A DNA stretch of 9,338 nt from Actinomycetes bacterium (lineage in GTDB: Bacteria > Actinomycetota > Thermoleophilia > Solirubrobacterales > JACPNS01), in contig JAEYBE010000041.1 in assembly GCA_023404495.1 (NCBI GenBank), positions 1 to 9,338 on the forward strand, given 5' to 3'. Shown piece after piece: positions 1 to 5,653 of the stretch (positions are counted from its first letter, which is position 1; every line of letters begins with the position of its first letter). The translations under genes were made by a program, and so were the position numbers. Below the pieces are notes generated by a model that was given only the letters and a program-made list of their open reading frames with translations, was not told where the DNA came from and searched no databases.

Positions 1-451
1 GCTCAAGTCCACGATCGATCCGCGCCTCGGGGCCGGTGGGCACCGCCGCGATGTCACGCGGGGCCGCGGCGAGTTCCGGAGGTGCCTCAAACTCGGCGCG
101 CTCGCCCCGGCGCTCGGCCCTTGAGCGCCTGCGCTTTTCTCGTTCGGGCCTGGCCGAGCCGTGTGCGAAGTCGTCCTCGTCAGCGGGCTCGCCGGCACCG
201 AAGAATTCGCTCACCCGGCGCATCAGCCCGGCGCGCTCGCTGCGGGTCGGGCGCAGACGGACGATCTCGTCTCCCTCGCGCTCACGCACCCAGCGAGCGC
301 GCTCGGCGCGAGCAACACACAGCTCGCACACCACTCGACGACTCGAGTCAGGTGCGACGTACCAATTGATCTGCTCACCCTGGAGCAGCCGCCGACCACA
401 GATCGAACAGGTCTCGGGGTCGAGCCACGGGCGGAGTTCCTTTACGTCCAT
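1..451 (-). CDS. Four-cysteine (probable zinc-binding) hypothetical protein, C-terminus outside window
   Basis: An open frame on the minus strand begins at ATG 451-449 and stays open for 150 codons to the window edge, so its end is not seen. The N-terminal part has two CxxC pairs, C15-S-I-C18 and C42-E-L-C45, separated by 23 residues. This is the spacing of a small zinc-ribbon or zinc-knuckle, and between the pairs lies a hydrophobic stretch (INWYVAP). After about residue 50 the protein becomes highly charged, with an Arg/Glu-rich run around residues 98-120 (for example KRRRSRAERRGER) and then an Ala/Pro-rich part, likely disordered. No signal peptide or membrane segment is visible. I do not recognise the family. 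A structural zinc site is inferred from the cysteines only. There is no strong Shine-Dalgarno site. The gene is divergent from the one at 496. The complementary-strand frames are Arg/Ser-rich and look like shadows. Confidence 0.72.
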   Translation of the reverse strand, partial: MDVKELRPWLDPETCSICGRRLLQGEQINWYVAPDSSRRVVCELCVARAERARWVREREGDEIVRLRPTRSERAGLMRRVSEFFGAGEPADEDDFAHGSARPEREKRRRSRAERRGERAEFEAPPELAAAPRDIAAVPTGPEARIDRGLE

Positions 452-495
452 TGTCCGGAGAATTTAGTTCGCCGCGCGCTGTTAGCGTCCCGCGC
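452..495. promoter_or_regulatory. Short divergent intergenic region, possible promoter for the minus-strand gene
   Basis: These 44 bases separate the divergent starts at 451 (minus) and 496 (plus) and must carry expression signals for at least one of them, unless the plus-strand promoter lies inside the minus gene. Read on the minus strand, an AT-rich patch TAAATT (about 462-467) could be a -10 element, but no convincing -35 element sits 17 bases upstream. No clear ribosome-binding site is seen for either gene. Confidence 0.25.
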
Positions 496-1056
496 GTGAG
501 CCGAGTTGCGCTCTACTGGCTTCCCCTTGGGGCGGGCGGATGGTTTGTCCGCCGGAATGGCATCGCATATGAGCGCGTTGCCGCGATGCTCGAACGACGC
601 CCGGCGCGCCCACTCTTTCACTCGGCGCTGATCGTCGACGACGGCTCCGACGAGTACGCGATTGAGCTCTGCCCGGAAAGTGGCGACGGCGATCACGGCA
701 GAGTCGCCGGCGGTCCGGTCGGGTCTCCGCTGCTCAGGGGCCTTCGGATCTTTCGTTACGAGGCGCGCTGCTGGGCCGGCGGCGAGATTCCCGACCTCGA
801 CTACGCAGTCGACAGCCCCGCCCTGCTCAGCAGTGAGCGCGAGGCAGCGGAGGCGATCATCGCGGCGACCAAGCGGATTCCGACACCGACGTGGGGACGC
901 GACGAACTGGCGACCGGAGAGATGTGGAACTCGAACTCCGTGATCGCCTGGCTGCTCGCGGTCGGCGGCCTGCCGGCAGAGTCGATGACTCCGCCACGCG
1001 GCGGCAGAGCACCAGGATGGAAAGCGGGCGTGGAAGTCGCCCGAAGAGAGACCTAG
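496..1056 (+). CDS. Uncharacterised protein, possible permuted papain-like fold
   Basis: A 186-residue protein. I chose GTG 496 because the sequence that looks conserved starts immediately after it (RVALYWLPLGAGG). The frame can be extended to a TTG at 451, but that would overlap the divergent start and adds an unremarkable stretch. There is no signal peptide, and no membrane helix is evident apart from a short hydrophobic stretch at 148-156. Striking motifs are FHSALIV with H42, YAIEL at 54-58, FRYEARCW at 86-93, PTPTWGRDEL at 129-138, MWNSNSVIAWLL at 143-154, and PPRGGRAPGW at 166-175. An N-terminal His in a beta-strand followed much later by N-[C/S]-N-x before a helix recalls the PPPDE/DeSI and LRAT-type permuted papain folds, where that second motif carries the catalytic Cys. 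Here the position is S146, so the protein may be a non-catalytic or serine-using member. This fold assignment is an inference and the function is unknown. The gene converges on the sigma gene and their stop codons overlap in CTAG. Confidence 0.8.
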   Translation: MSRVALYWLPLGAGGWFVRRNGIAYERVAAMLERRPARPLFHSALIVDDGSDEYAIELCPESGDGDHGRVAGGPVGSPLLRGLRIFRYEARCWAGGEIPDLDYAVDSPALLSSEREAAEAIIAATKRIPTPTWGRDELATGEMWNSNSVIAWLLAVGGLPAESMTPPRGGRAPGWKAGVEVARRET

Positions 1057-1892
1057 AGGTCGCCTTCGTCCTGCAGGCGTGACTTCAGGCGCAGTACGGC
1101 CTTCGTGTGGAGCTGGGAGACGCGGGACTCGGTCACGCCGAGTACTTCGCCGATCTCGCGCAGGGTGAGGTTCTCGTAGTAATAGAGGGCGATCACGAGC
1201 TTCTCACGCTCGGGCAGCCGGCTGATCGCCTCGGCGATCTGCTCCTTGACCGTCACCGCGTCAAACGAACCCTCGGGATCGGCGGCGTTGGGATCCTCAA
1301 TCGTGTCGAGCAGCGAAACCTGGCCGCCGGAAGAATCGGAGACCGACCACAGCTCGTCCAGCGCTATGACTGCGCTGTTGGAGATCTGCTGGATGTGTTC
1401 CTGGAGCTCCTCCGGCGTCACGCCCAGCTCGTCTGCGAGTTCCTGATCGGTTGGGGCGCGGTGCAGCTTGTGCTCGAGCTTGGCGTTGGCGCGCTCGAAC
1501 TCGCGGGCGCGCATGCGCACTGAACGCGGCACCCAATCCATCGATCGCAACTCGTCGATGATCGAGCCCTTGATGCGGCTCATGGCATAGGTTTCGAATT
1601 TGATCTCGCGCGACGGCTCGAAGCGCTCGATCGCGCTGATCAGTCCTGTCAGTCCGTAAGAAATCAGGTCCGCATCATCGACGTAGCTCGGAAGACCAGA
1701 GCCCATCTTGCCGGCGACGTACTTGACGAGCGGCGAGTAAGCCAGCACCAGGCGCTCACGGGCGTTCTTGTCGCCGTCTGCCTTGTAGCGCTTCCAGAGG
1801 TCGCGCAGCTCGACGTCGCCGAACTCTCCCCCGATGCGCCGCGACCGGCCTCTTGACCTGGTCTCTGACTGACTCTGTGCCTCAGTGCTCAT
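1053..1892 (-). CDS. whiG: RNA polymerase sigma factor, WhiG/FliA (sigma-28) family
   Basis: A 279-residue group 3 sigma factor that directs core RNA polymerase to a dedicated promoter set (motility in FliA systems, aerial-hypha/spore development for Streptomyces WhiG). Region 2 spans about residues 45-118: the core-binding and -10-binding part includes LVLAYSPLVKYVAGKM, DLISYGLTGLISAIERF and FETYAMSRIKGSIIDELR. Region 3 is about 125-195 and includes the helix-turn-helix-like PTDQELADELGVTPEEL. Region 4 is about 228-275 with LREIGEVLGVTESRVSQLH, the -35-binding helix-turn-helix. Length and region order are complete for the family. ATG 1892-1890 is supported by a GAGAG Shine-Dalgarno at 1901-1897. 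It is the last gene of a minus-strand operon, 26 bases after the Xer recombinase stop. Family membership is firm. The choice of WhiG over FliA rests on the Xer/DprA context and the absence of flagellar genes in view, so it is tentative. No anti-sigma gene is visible nearby. Confidence 0.95.
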   Translation of the reverse strand: MSTEAQSQSETRSRGRSRRIGGEFGDVELRDLWKRYKADGDKNARERLVLAYSPLVKYVAGKMGSGLPSYVDDADLISYGLTGLISAIERFEPSREIKFETYAMSRIKGSIIDELRSMDWVPRSVRMRAREFERANAKLEHKLHRAPTDQELADELGVTPEELQEHIQQISNSAVIALDELWSVSDSSGGQVSLLDTIEDPNAADPEGSFDAVTVKEQIAEAISRLPEREKLVIALYYYENLTLREIGEVLGVTESRVSQLHTKAVLRLKSRLQDEGDL

Positions 1893-1918
1893 TCAACTCT
1901 CAATCGGTCGCTTGACCG

Positions 1919-2842
1919 TCATGCCCGTGGGTGCGACTTTCCGTATTGCGCACGTAGCCGAGCAGACTCTACCCGAGTGTAAATCTGTGTGGCAGATATT
2001 GAACGGTGACCCAAAAGTTCCTGCACGGACCGCAAATCTGCGCCGCCATTGAGGAGGTGTGTTGCAAAACTGTGGCGCAGGCTGTGGGGCGAGATTCCAG
2101 CCGCGACGCCGGCGGTGCGCAGGCTGTTCTCGAGCCGGCGCCTGACGTCGCTCGGGCTCAGCTGTTGGCCGCTCTTACTCAGAAAGAGCCAGCCGGGATC
2201 CTCGCTGCCGGTCAGCAGCCGCGGCCGCGCCCGTTCGACGTAGCCGCGCACCGCCTTGCCGGCGTGCTCCCCGACCGGAACGATCCGCGTCCGGCCTCCC
2301 TTGCCTTCCACGCGCAACTGTTCCTCGTCCAGGTCGATCGATGATGTTTGCAGCGCGATCAGCTCGCCGGCTCGAAGTCCGCAGGCGTAAGTCAGTTCGA
2401 ACATCGCCCGGTCACGCCGCTGGATCGGCGTCGAGGTCGGAATTCCGTCGAGCAGCCGCACGGTCTCGGTTGCCGAGAGCACGCGTGGCAAATCGCGCGG
2501 CTGATTTGGCGTCGTCAGCAGCTCGGCGACGTTTTGCGAGACGTCTCCGCGCTCGAGCAAGCTCGCGTAGAAGGCACGGATGCTCGCGAGCTTGCGGGCG
2601 AGACTGCTTGCGGCCAGGCCCTGCGCGCTGATCTGCTGAACAAACCGGCGCAGGCTCTTGGGGTCCATCGCGGCTGGGTCGATCGCGTGGTCGGTGCTCC
2701 AGAGCGCAAGCGCCTGCAGATCCGAAACATAAGCGCGTCTGGTCGCGTCTGAGAGGCCCCGGCGGCGAAGACTCAGCTCGAAACGGTCGAGTTCGAACTC
2801 CCAGGCCGGGGATCTCGCCGGCACCTGTTGGGCGATCGTCAT
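1919..2842 (-). CDS. xerC: Xer-type tyrosine recombinase (XerC/XerD family)
   Basis: A 307-residue tyrosine recombinase. Xer proteins resolve chromosome dimers at the dif site during cell division. The N-terminal SAM-like DNA-binding domain is about residues 12-100 (YVSDLQALALW, SLARKLASIRAFYASLLERG). The catalytic domain is about 118-300 and has the full set: R157 in ACGLRAGELIAL, K181 in VEGKGGRTR, H253 and R256 in SPHSLRHSFATHLL, H279 in LLGHRSISATQIYT and nucleophile Y288. The tail ending HPRA is typical of Xer housekeeping proteins rather than phage integrases. The frame is open upstream to 3079, but ATG 2842 is chosen because it gives the family length and overlaps the transpeptidase stop as ATGA. 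There is no Shine-Dalgarno, so translational coupling is likely. XerC versus XerD cannot be settled from sequence inspection, and no dif-like site was found. Confidence 0.95.
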   Translation of the reverse strand: MTIAQQVPARSPAWEFELDRFELSLRRRGLSDATRRAYVSDLQALALWSTDHAIDPAAMDPKSLRRFVQQISAQGLAASSLARKLASIRAFYASLLERGDVSQNVAELLTTPNQPRDLPRVLSATETVRLLDGIPTSTPIQRRDRAMFELTYACGLRAGELIALQTSSIDLDEEQLRVEGKGGRTRIVPVGEHAGKAVRGYVERARPRLLTGSEDPGWLFLSKSGQQLSPSDVRRRLENSLRTAGVAAGISPHSLRHSFATHLLNGGADLRSVQELLGHRSISATQIYTRVESARLRAQYGKSHPRA

Positions 2843-3882
2843 CCGATGTAGACCGGCGTCCCCATCGGAACCTGCGGGAAGAGTGCGATCACGTCGGCGG
2901 GCTTCATGCGGATGCATCCGTGTGAGGCGGCCGAACCGAGCGATCCGATGTCGTTCGTGCCGTGAATTCCGACGCCGTCGTAGATGCCAAGCCAGCGCGC
3001 GACGATCGGGTTGCCCGGCCCCGGAGGGACGACGGTTCCGGCAAGGTCTCCCGCCCAGTCGCTGTTGGGAACGTGCCATGCCGGGTTGATCTGGCGATCG
3101 TTGATCGAGTAGAGCCCGGCCGGCGTCTCCAGTCCGGCCTGTCCGACCGCGATCGGGTACGTGCGGGCGAGCTTGAGCTTCTTGTATAGACGGAGTTTGA
3201 AGCCTTCGCGGTCGACCAGGACGATCGTCGGGAACTTCTTGGCGAGTTCGAAGCGCGTCGTGACTTTCGCATCGGTCGTGCGCATCGGCGCACGGATCGT
3301 GCGCGGCTCGGTCGGGTTCTCGAGGCGTTGGACGATCGCTTTGCGCAGCGCCGCCGAGCGAATCACCTTGCCGGGTTGCGAGTCGACTTCGCCGATGCTC
3401 CTCGCGCTGTACTTGATCTGAGCATCCTTCGCCTCCTGATCAAAGCTCTTGTGCACGCTGCGGACGAATCTGCGAACGGCCGGTTTGGAGTAGTCGATTT
3501 CGACCGGAATCTCGATGTCTCGACTGCTTCCGGCAATCCGCATCGCGGTGTTGGTGACGAAGAAGCCGCTGTTGCTGCGGGTCACCGCTTCGTCGACCAT
3601 CCCGGGCACGTCGACCCCGACCTTCGACTTCTCGGGCTTGAGCGTGCGGCGCTTGCCGCGATAGGTGACGACGATCGGCTGCTGCACAACCGATTCGATC
3701 TCCTTGCTCAGTTTCACCTCCGCATCCGCACGCGATAGACCCGACACATCGATGCCGCCGACGGCCACTCCGTTGGCGATCTTGTCGTTCTGCGACTTGT
3801 CGAATGCGAAGGCGCTGAGGACCAAGAGAAGCACGGCGCCGGCCGCGATCATGATCCAACGATTTCGATTCATCCTGCTCAT
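2839..3882 (-). CDS. Membrane-anchored L,D-transpeptidase (YkuD domain)
   Basis: A 347-residue cell-wall enzyme expected to act outside the membrane, making 3-3 peptide cross-links in peptidoglycan or attaching molecules to it. A positively charged start (residues 1-8) is followed by a hydrophobic segment at about 9-27 with no lipobox cysteine, consistent with a signal anchor. Residues about 36-130 resemble the PG_binding_4 (VanW-linked) domain, starting GVAVGGIDVSGLSRADA. The YkuD catalytic domain is about 218-346, with HGTN at 307-310 and SHGCIRM at 320-326; C323 is the nucleophile and H307/H321 are the conserved histidines. The start is ATG 3882, and an alternative is ATG 3873 three codons in. 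Neither has a classical ribosome-binding site, although a GGC-rich stretch lies just upstream. It is first in the operon with the recombinase and sigma genes. The family call is firm, while the exact wall reaction is not shown by the sequence. Confidence 0.95.
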   Translation of the reverse strand: MSRMNRNRWIMIAAGAVLLLVLSAFAFDKSQNDKIANGVAVGGIDVSGLSRADAEVKLSKEIESVVQQPIVVTYRGKRRTLKPEKSKVGVDVPGMVDEAVTRSNSGFFVTNTAMRIAGSSRDIEIPVEIDYSKPAVRRFVRSVHKSFDQEAKDAQIKYSARSIGEVDSQPGKVIRSAALRKAIVQRLENPTEPRTIRAPMRTTDAKVTTRFELAKKFPTIVLVDREGFKLRLYKKLKLARTYPIAVGQAGLETPAGLYSINDRQINPAWHVPNSDWAGDLAGTVVPPGPGNPIVARWLGIYDGVGIHGTNDIGSLGSAASHGCIRMKPADVIALFPQVPMGTPVYIG

Positions 3883-3895
3883 ATGTTCGCCGCCG

Positions 3896-3912
3896 CCGCC
3901 CGACTACGGCGG
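3896..3912 (-). other. Possible small hairpin in the transpeptidase 5' leader
   Basis: On either strand CCGCC (3896-3900) can pair with GGCGG (3908-3912) across a 7-base loop, ending 13 bases before the transpeptidase ATG. A 5-base-pair GC stem in GC-rich DNA arises easily by chance. If the leader is transcribed, it could affect ribosome access. Confidence 0.2.
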
Positions 3913-3955
3913 ACGCCGGAAGATTTGTTGCAGTACATAACTTACGGGCAACCTT

Positions 3956-3982
3956 TTATCGCCGCACCAGCAACTAGATTCT
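3956..3982 (-). promoter_or_regulatory. Candidate sigma-28/WhiG-type promoter for the ldt-xer-sigma operon
   Basis: Read on the minus strand, GGCGATAA (3963-3956) matches the sigma-28/WhiG -10 consensus GCCGATAA at 7 of 8 positions. Fifteen bases upstream is AGAA (3982-3979), a weak match to the -35 TAAA. Transcription would start near 3946-3950, leaving a leader of about 65 bases before ATG 3882. The operon encodes a sigma factor of exactly this class, so autoregulation is plausible. The -35 half is poor (2 of 4), so this is a candidate only. Confidence 0.35.
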
Positions 3983-3987
3983 CCCCC
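3975..3987 (+). promoter_or_regulatory. Possible -10 element giving a leaderless transcript
   Basis: TAGATT at 3975-3980 resembles a -10 hexamer (TANNNT). Its spacing would place the transcription start at about 3987-3988, directly on the GTG start of the cyclo-ligase-like gene. No clear -35 was found at the right distance. Leaderless mRNAs are common in high-GC actinobacteria, and no Shine-Dalgarno precedes this GTG. Together with the minus-strand candidate this makes 3883-3987 a divergent control region, noticeably more AT-rich at 3921-3980 than the flanking genes. Confidence 0.3.
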
Positions 3988-4704
3988 GTGCGATCCAAGG
4001 AAGATGTGAGAAATGACGTCTGGCGTTCGATGGACCACCAGGGCGTCTCAAGGTTTCCAGGTGCGGAAGGCCGCATCCCGAACTTCGCCGGCGCGAAGAT
4101 GGCTGCCGACCGCTTGACGCGGCACGCCTATTGGCAGGACGCCGAGGTGATCAAGGTCAATCCCGATTCACCTCAGACACACGTGCGCCGGCTCGCGCTC
4201 GAGTCCGGCAAGGCGCTGGTGATGGCTGTGCCACGGCTGCGCGAGGAACACCCGTTCCGCCTGCTCGACCCGAAGAAGCTGAGCAAGGACGAGATCCGCG
4301 AGTCCGCGACGATCAAGGGCGCACTCAAGCACGGTGAGGTTCTCGATCTCGAGCAAGTGCCCAAGCTCGACCTGGTTCTGACTGGCGCGGTGGCCGTGAA
4401 CCTGAAGGGCGCGCGGATCGGCAAGGGCAGCGGATTCTCGGACCTCGAGTACGCGCTGCTGCACGAAACCGGGAAGGTCGACGCGGACGTTCCGGTCTGC
4501 ACAACGGTTCACCCTATTCAGATTCTGCGCGAGAACCTGCTCGTGACAGCCCACGACATTCCGGTTGATCTGCTCGCGACCCCGCGCGCGGTGATTGAGG
4601 TCGAGGGCGAGTACCCACGCGACAACGGGATCCTCTGGGATCACCTCCAGCCGCCGCAGATCCACGAGATCCCGGTGCTTGAGCGCTGGGGCTACGCCGC
4701 TTAG
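3988..4704 (+). CDS. 5-formyltetrahydrofolate cyclo-ligase family protein (MTHFSD-like)
   Basis: A 238-residue cytoplasmic protein of the cyclo-ligase family. Canonical members use ATP to convert 5-formyl-THF to 5,10-methenyl-THF. Motifs match the MTHFSD/archaeal branch: VWRSMDHQGVSRFP (11-24), RIPNFAGA (29-36), VIKVNPDSPQTHVR (54-67), MAVPRLR (79-85), the loop GARIGKGSGFSDLEYALL (141-158), TTVHPIQIL (172-180) and HDIPVDLLATP (189-199). The glycine-rich loop has F-S-D-L-E where the canonical enzyme has the Y-Y-D type ending, as in the MTHFSD group, whose activity is not well defined. GTG 3988 was chosen because RSKEDVRNDVW fits the usual family N-terminus. GTG 4006, preceded by AAGGAAG, is a real alternative, and the frame extends up to ATG 3883, which would overlap control DNA. 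It is likely co-transcribed with the hydrolase 13 bases downstream. Family is confident; substrate is not. Confidence 0.85.
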   Translation: MRSKEDVRNDVWRSMDHQGVSRFPGAEGRIPNFAGAKMAADRLTRHAYWQDAEVIKVNPDSPQTHVRRLALESGKALVMAVPRLREEHPFRLLDPKKLSKDEIRESATIKGALKHGEVLDLEQVPKLDLVLTGAVAVNLKGARIGKGSGFSDLEYALLHETGKVDADVPVCTTVHPIQILRENLLVTAHDIPVDLLATPRAVIEVEGEYPRDNGILWDHLQPPQIHEIPVLERWGYAA

Positions 4705-4710
4705 GGCGGA
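4703..4710 (+). promoter_or_regulatory. Shine-Dalgarno site fixing the hydrolase start
   Basis: AGGGCGGA begins inside the TAG stop of the cyclo-ligase-like gene (4702-4704) and lies 7 bases before ATG 4718. This selects 4718 over the in-frame upstream ATG at 4595 and implies translation coupled to, or immediately following, the upstream gene. Confidence 0.6.
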
Positions 4711-4717
4711 TTCGCCG

Positions 4718-5653
4718 ATGCACGCCGTCGCCCCCGTGGACCCGCGCGAGGCGCTGACGATCGAACTGCCGACCTATGGTCCGACCGGTCCTGAGACCTG
4801 GCTCGATGTCGACTGGAGCGCGCACCTGCACCGCGCGATGGTCGGGGGCCGCGACGTCAACTACCTCGACTACGGGGACGCCGCAAAGCCGACCGTCGTA
4901 CTGGTGCACGGTCTGGCCGGCTGTTGGGAGAACTGGCTCGCGAACATCGAGGGCCTGGCAAAGAGTTTCCGTGTCGTAGCGCTGGACCTTCCCGGATTTG
5001 GCGATTCCGAGATGCCGGCCGAAGCGATCTCGATTCCCGGGTACGCCGACGCGGTTGCCGGGCTGCTCGACCATCTCGAACTCGAATCGGCGCATCTGAT
5101 TGGCAACTCGATGGGTGGCATGACCTCGTTGCAGCTGGCGCTGGACCATCCCTCGCGGGTCGACCACATTGTGCTCGTCTCACCGGCGGGCTGGTCGACC
5201 AACGAGCTACACGACGCGCTGCCGCGGCTTGCCGGCTTTGCCGGCCTGATCGGCGGCAGAGTCGCCGCAAACCGTGAATCGATGGTGCGCAGGCCGAAAC
5301 TACGCGCGCAGGCGCTGCGCGGGGTCGTGGCCCACCCCGAGAAGATCTCCGCGGGGATGGCCTACGAATTGCTCGGCGGGACCGGCACTGCGGGATTTGC
5401 CGGGGCGCTTCGCGCGTTGCTTGCGCACGACTTTCGCGACCGCCTCGGCGAGATCGAGCAGCCGGCGCTGTTCATTTGGGGCCGCCGCGACGGCGTCGTG
5501 ACCTCTCGCGACATCGTGCACTTCGGCGAGCGGATGCCGCATTCCCAGCGCATCGCGCTGCGCGACACCGGCCACGTGGCGATGGTCGAGCACCCAGAGT
5601 GGTTCAACCAGGTCGCCGCGCAGTTCCTGAACGGTCAGCCGCTCAGCTGGTGA
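4718..5653 (+). CDS. Alpha/beta-fold hydrolase
   Basis: A 311-residue serine hydrolase of the alpha/beta fold, without a signal peptide, so probably cytoplasmic. The fold landmarks are in order: VVLVHGLAG (60-68) with the oxyanion-hole HG at 64-65, VVALDLPGFGDS (86-97), the nucleophile elbow GNSMGG with S131, the strand VDHIVLVSPAGW (148-159), a helical cap about 160-235, FIWGRRDGVV with D258, and DTGHVAMVEHP with H286. S131-D258-H286 is therefore an intact triad. The overall pattern resembles the MhpC/BphD-type C-C hydrolase and esterase groups, but cap sequences vary and no substrate can be named. The start is supported by a Shine-Dalgarno overlapping the upstream stop. Longer readings to 4595 lie inside the previous gene and have shadow-like Ser/Arg composition. 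It is second in the operon with the cyclo-ligase-like gene. Its 3' end overlaps the convergent ilvD gene by 11 bases. Confidence 0.92.
   Translation: MHAVAPVDPREALTIELPTYGPTGPETWLDVDWSAHLHRAMVGGRDVNYLDYGDAAKPTVVLVHGLAGCWENWLANIEGLAKSFRVVALDLPGFGDSEMPAEAISIPGYADAVAGLLDHLELESAHLIGNSMGGMTSLQLALDHPSRVDHIVLVSPAGWSTNELHDALPRLAGFAGLIGGRVAANRESMVRRPKLRAQALRGVVAHPEKISAGMAYELLGGTGTAGFAGALRALLAHDFRDRLGEIEQPALFIWGRRDGVVTSRDIVHFGERMPHSQRIALRDTGHVAMVEHPEWFNQVAAQFLNGQPLSW

Noticed and set aside
451..495. TTG at 451 as the start of the plus-strand 186-residue protein
   Set aside because: It would overlap the divergent ATG at 451 and adds 15 residues outside the conserved-looking region; GTG 496 fits better.
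1107..1523. 138-codon open frame on the plus strand opposite the sigma factor gene
   Set aside because: Antisense shadow of conserved sigma regions 3 and 4, which explain the long open frame through codon bias.
1919..2842. The tyrosine recombinase as a phage or integrative-element integrase
   Set aside because: It is about 307 residues, has a Xer-like N-terminal domain and HPRA tail, lies in an operon with housekeeping-type genes, and no tRNA, attachment repeats or phage genes are nearby.
2843..3079. N-terminal extension of the Xer recombinase frame by 79 codons
   Set aside because: The extension lies wholly inside the transpeptidase catalytic domain and is Arg-rich; ATG 2842 gives the family length.
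4514..5167. 217-codon open frame on the minus strand opposite the hydrolase gene
   Set aside because: It is a complementary-strand shadow of two genes with clear family motifs, and its composition is Arg/Gly/Ser-rich without recognisable domains.
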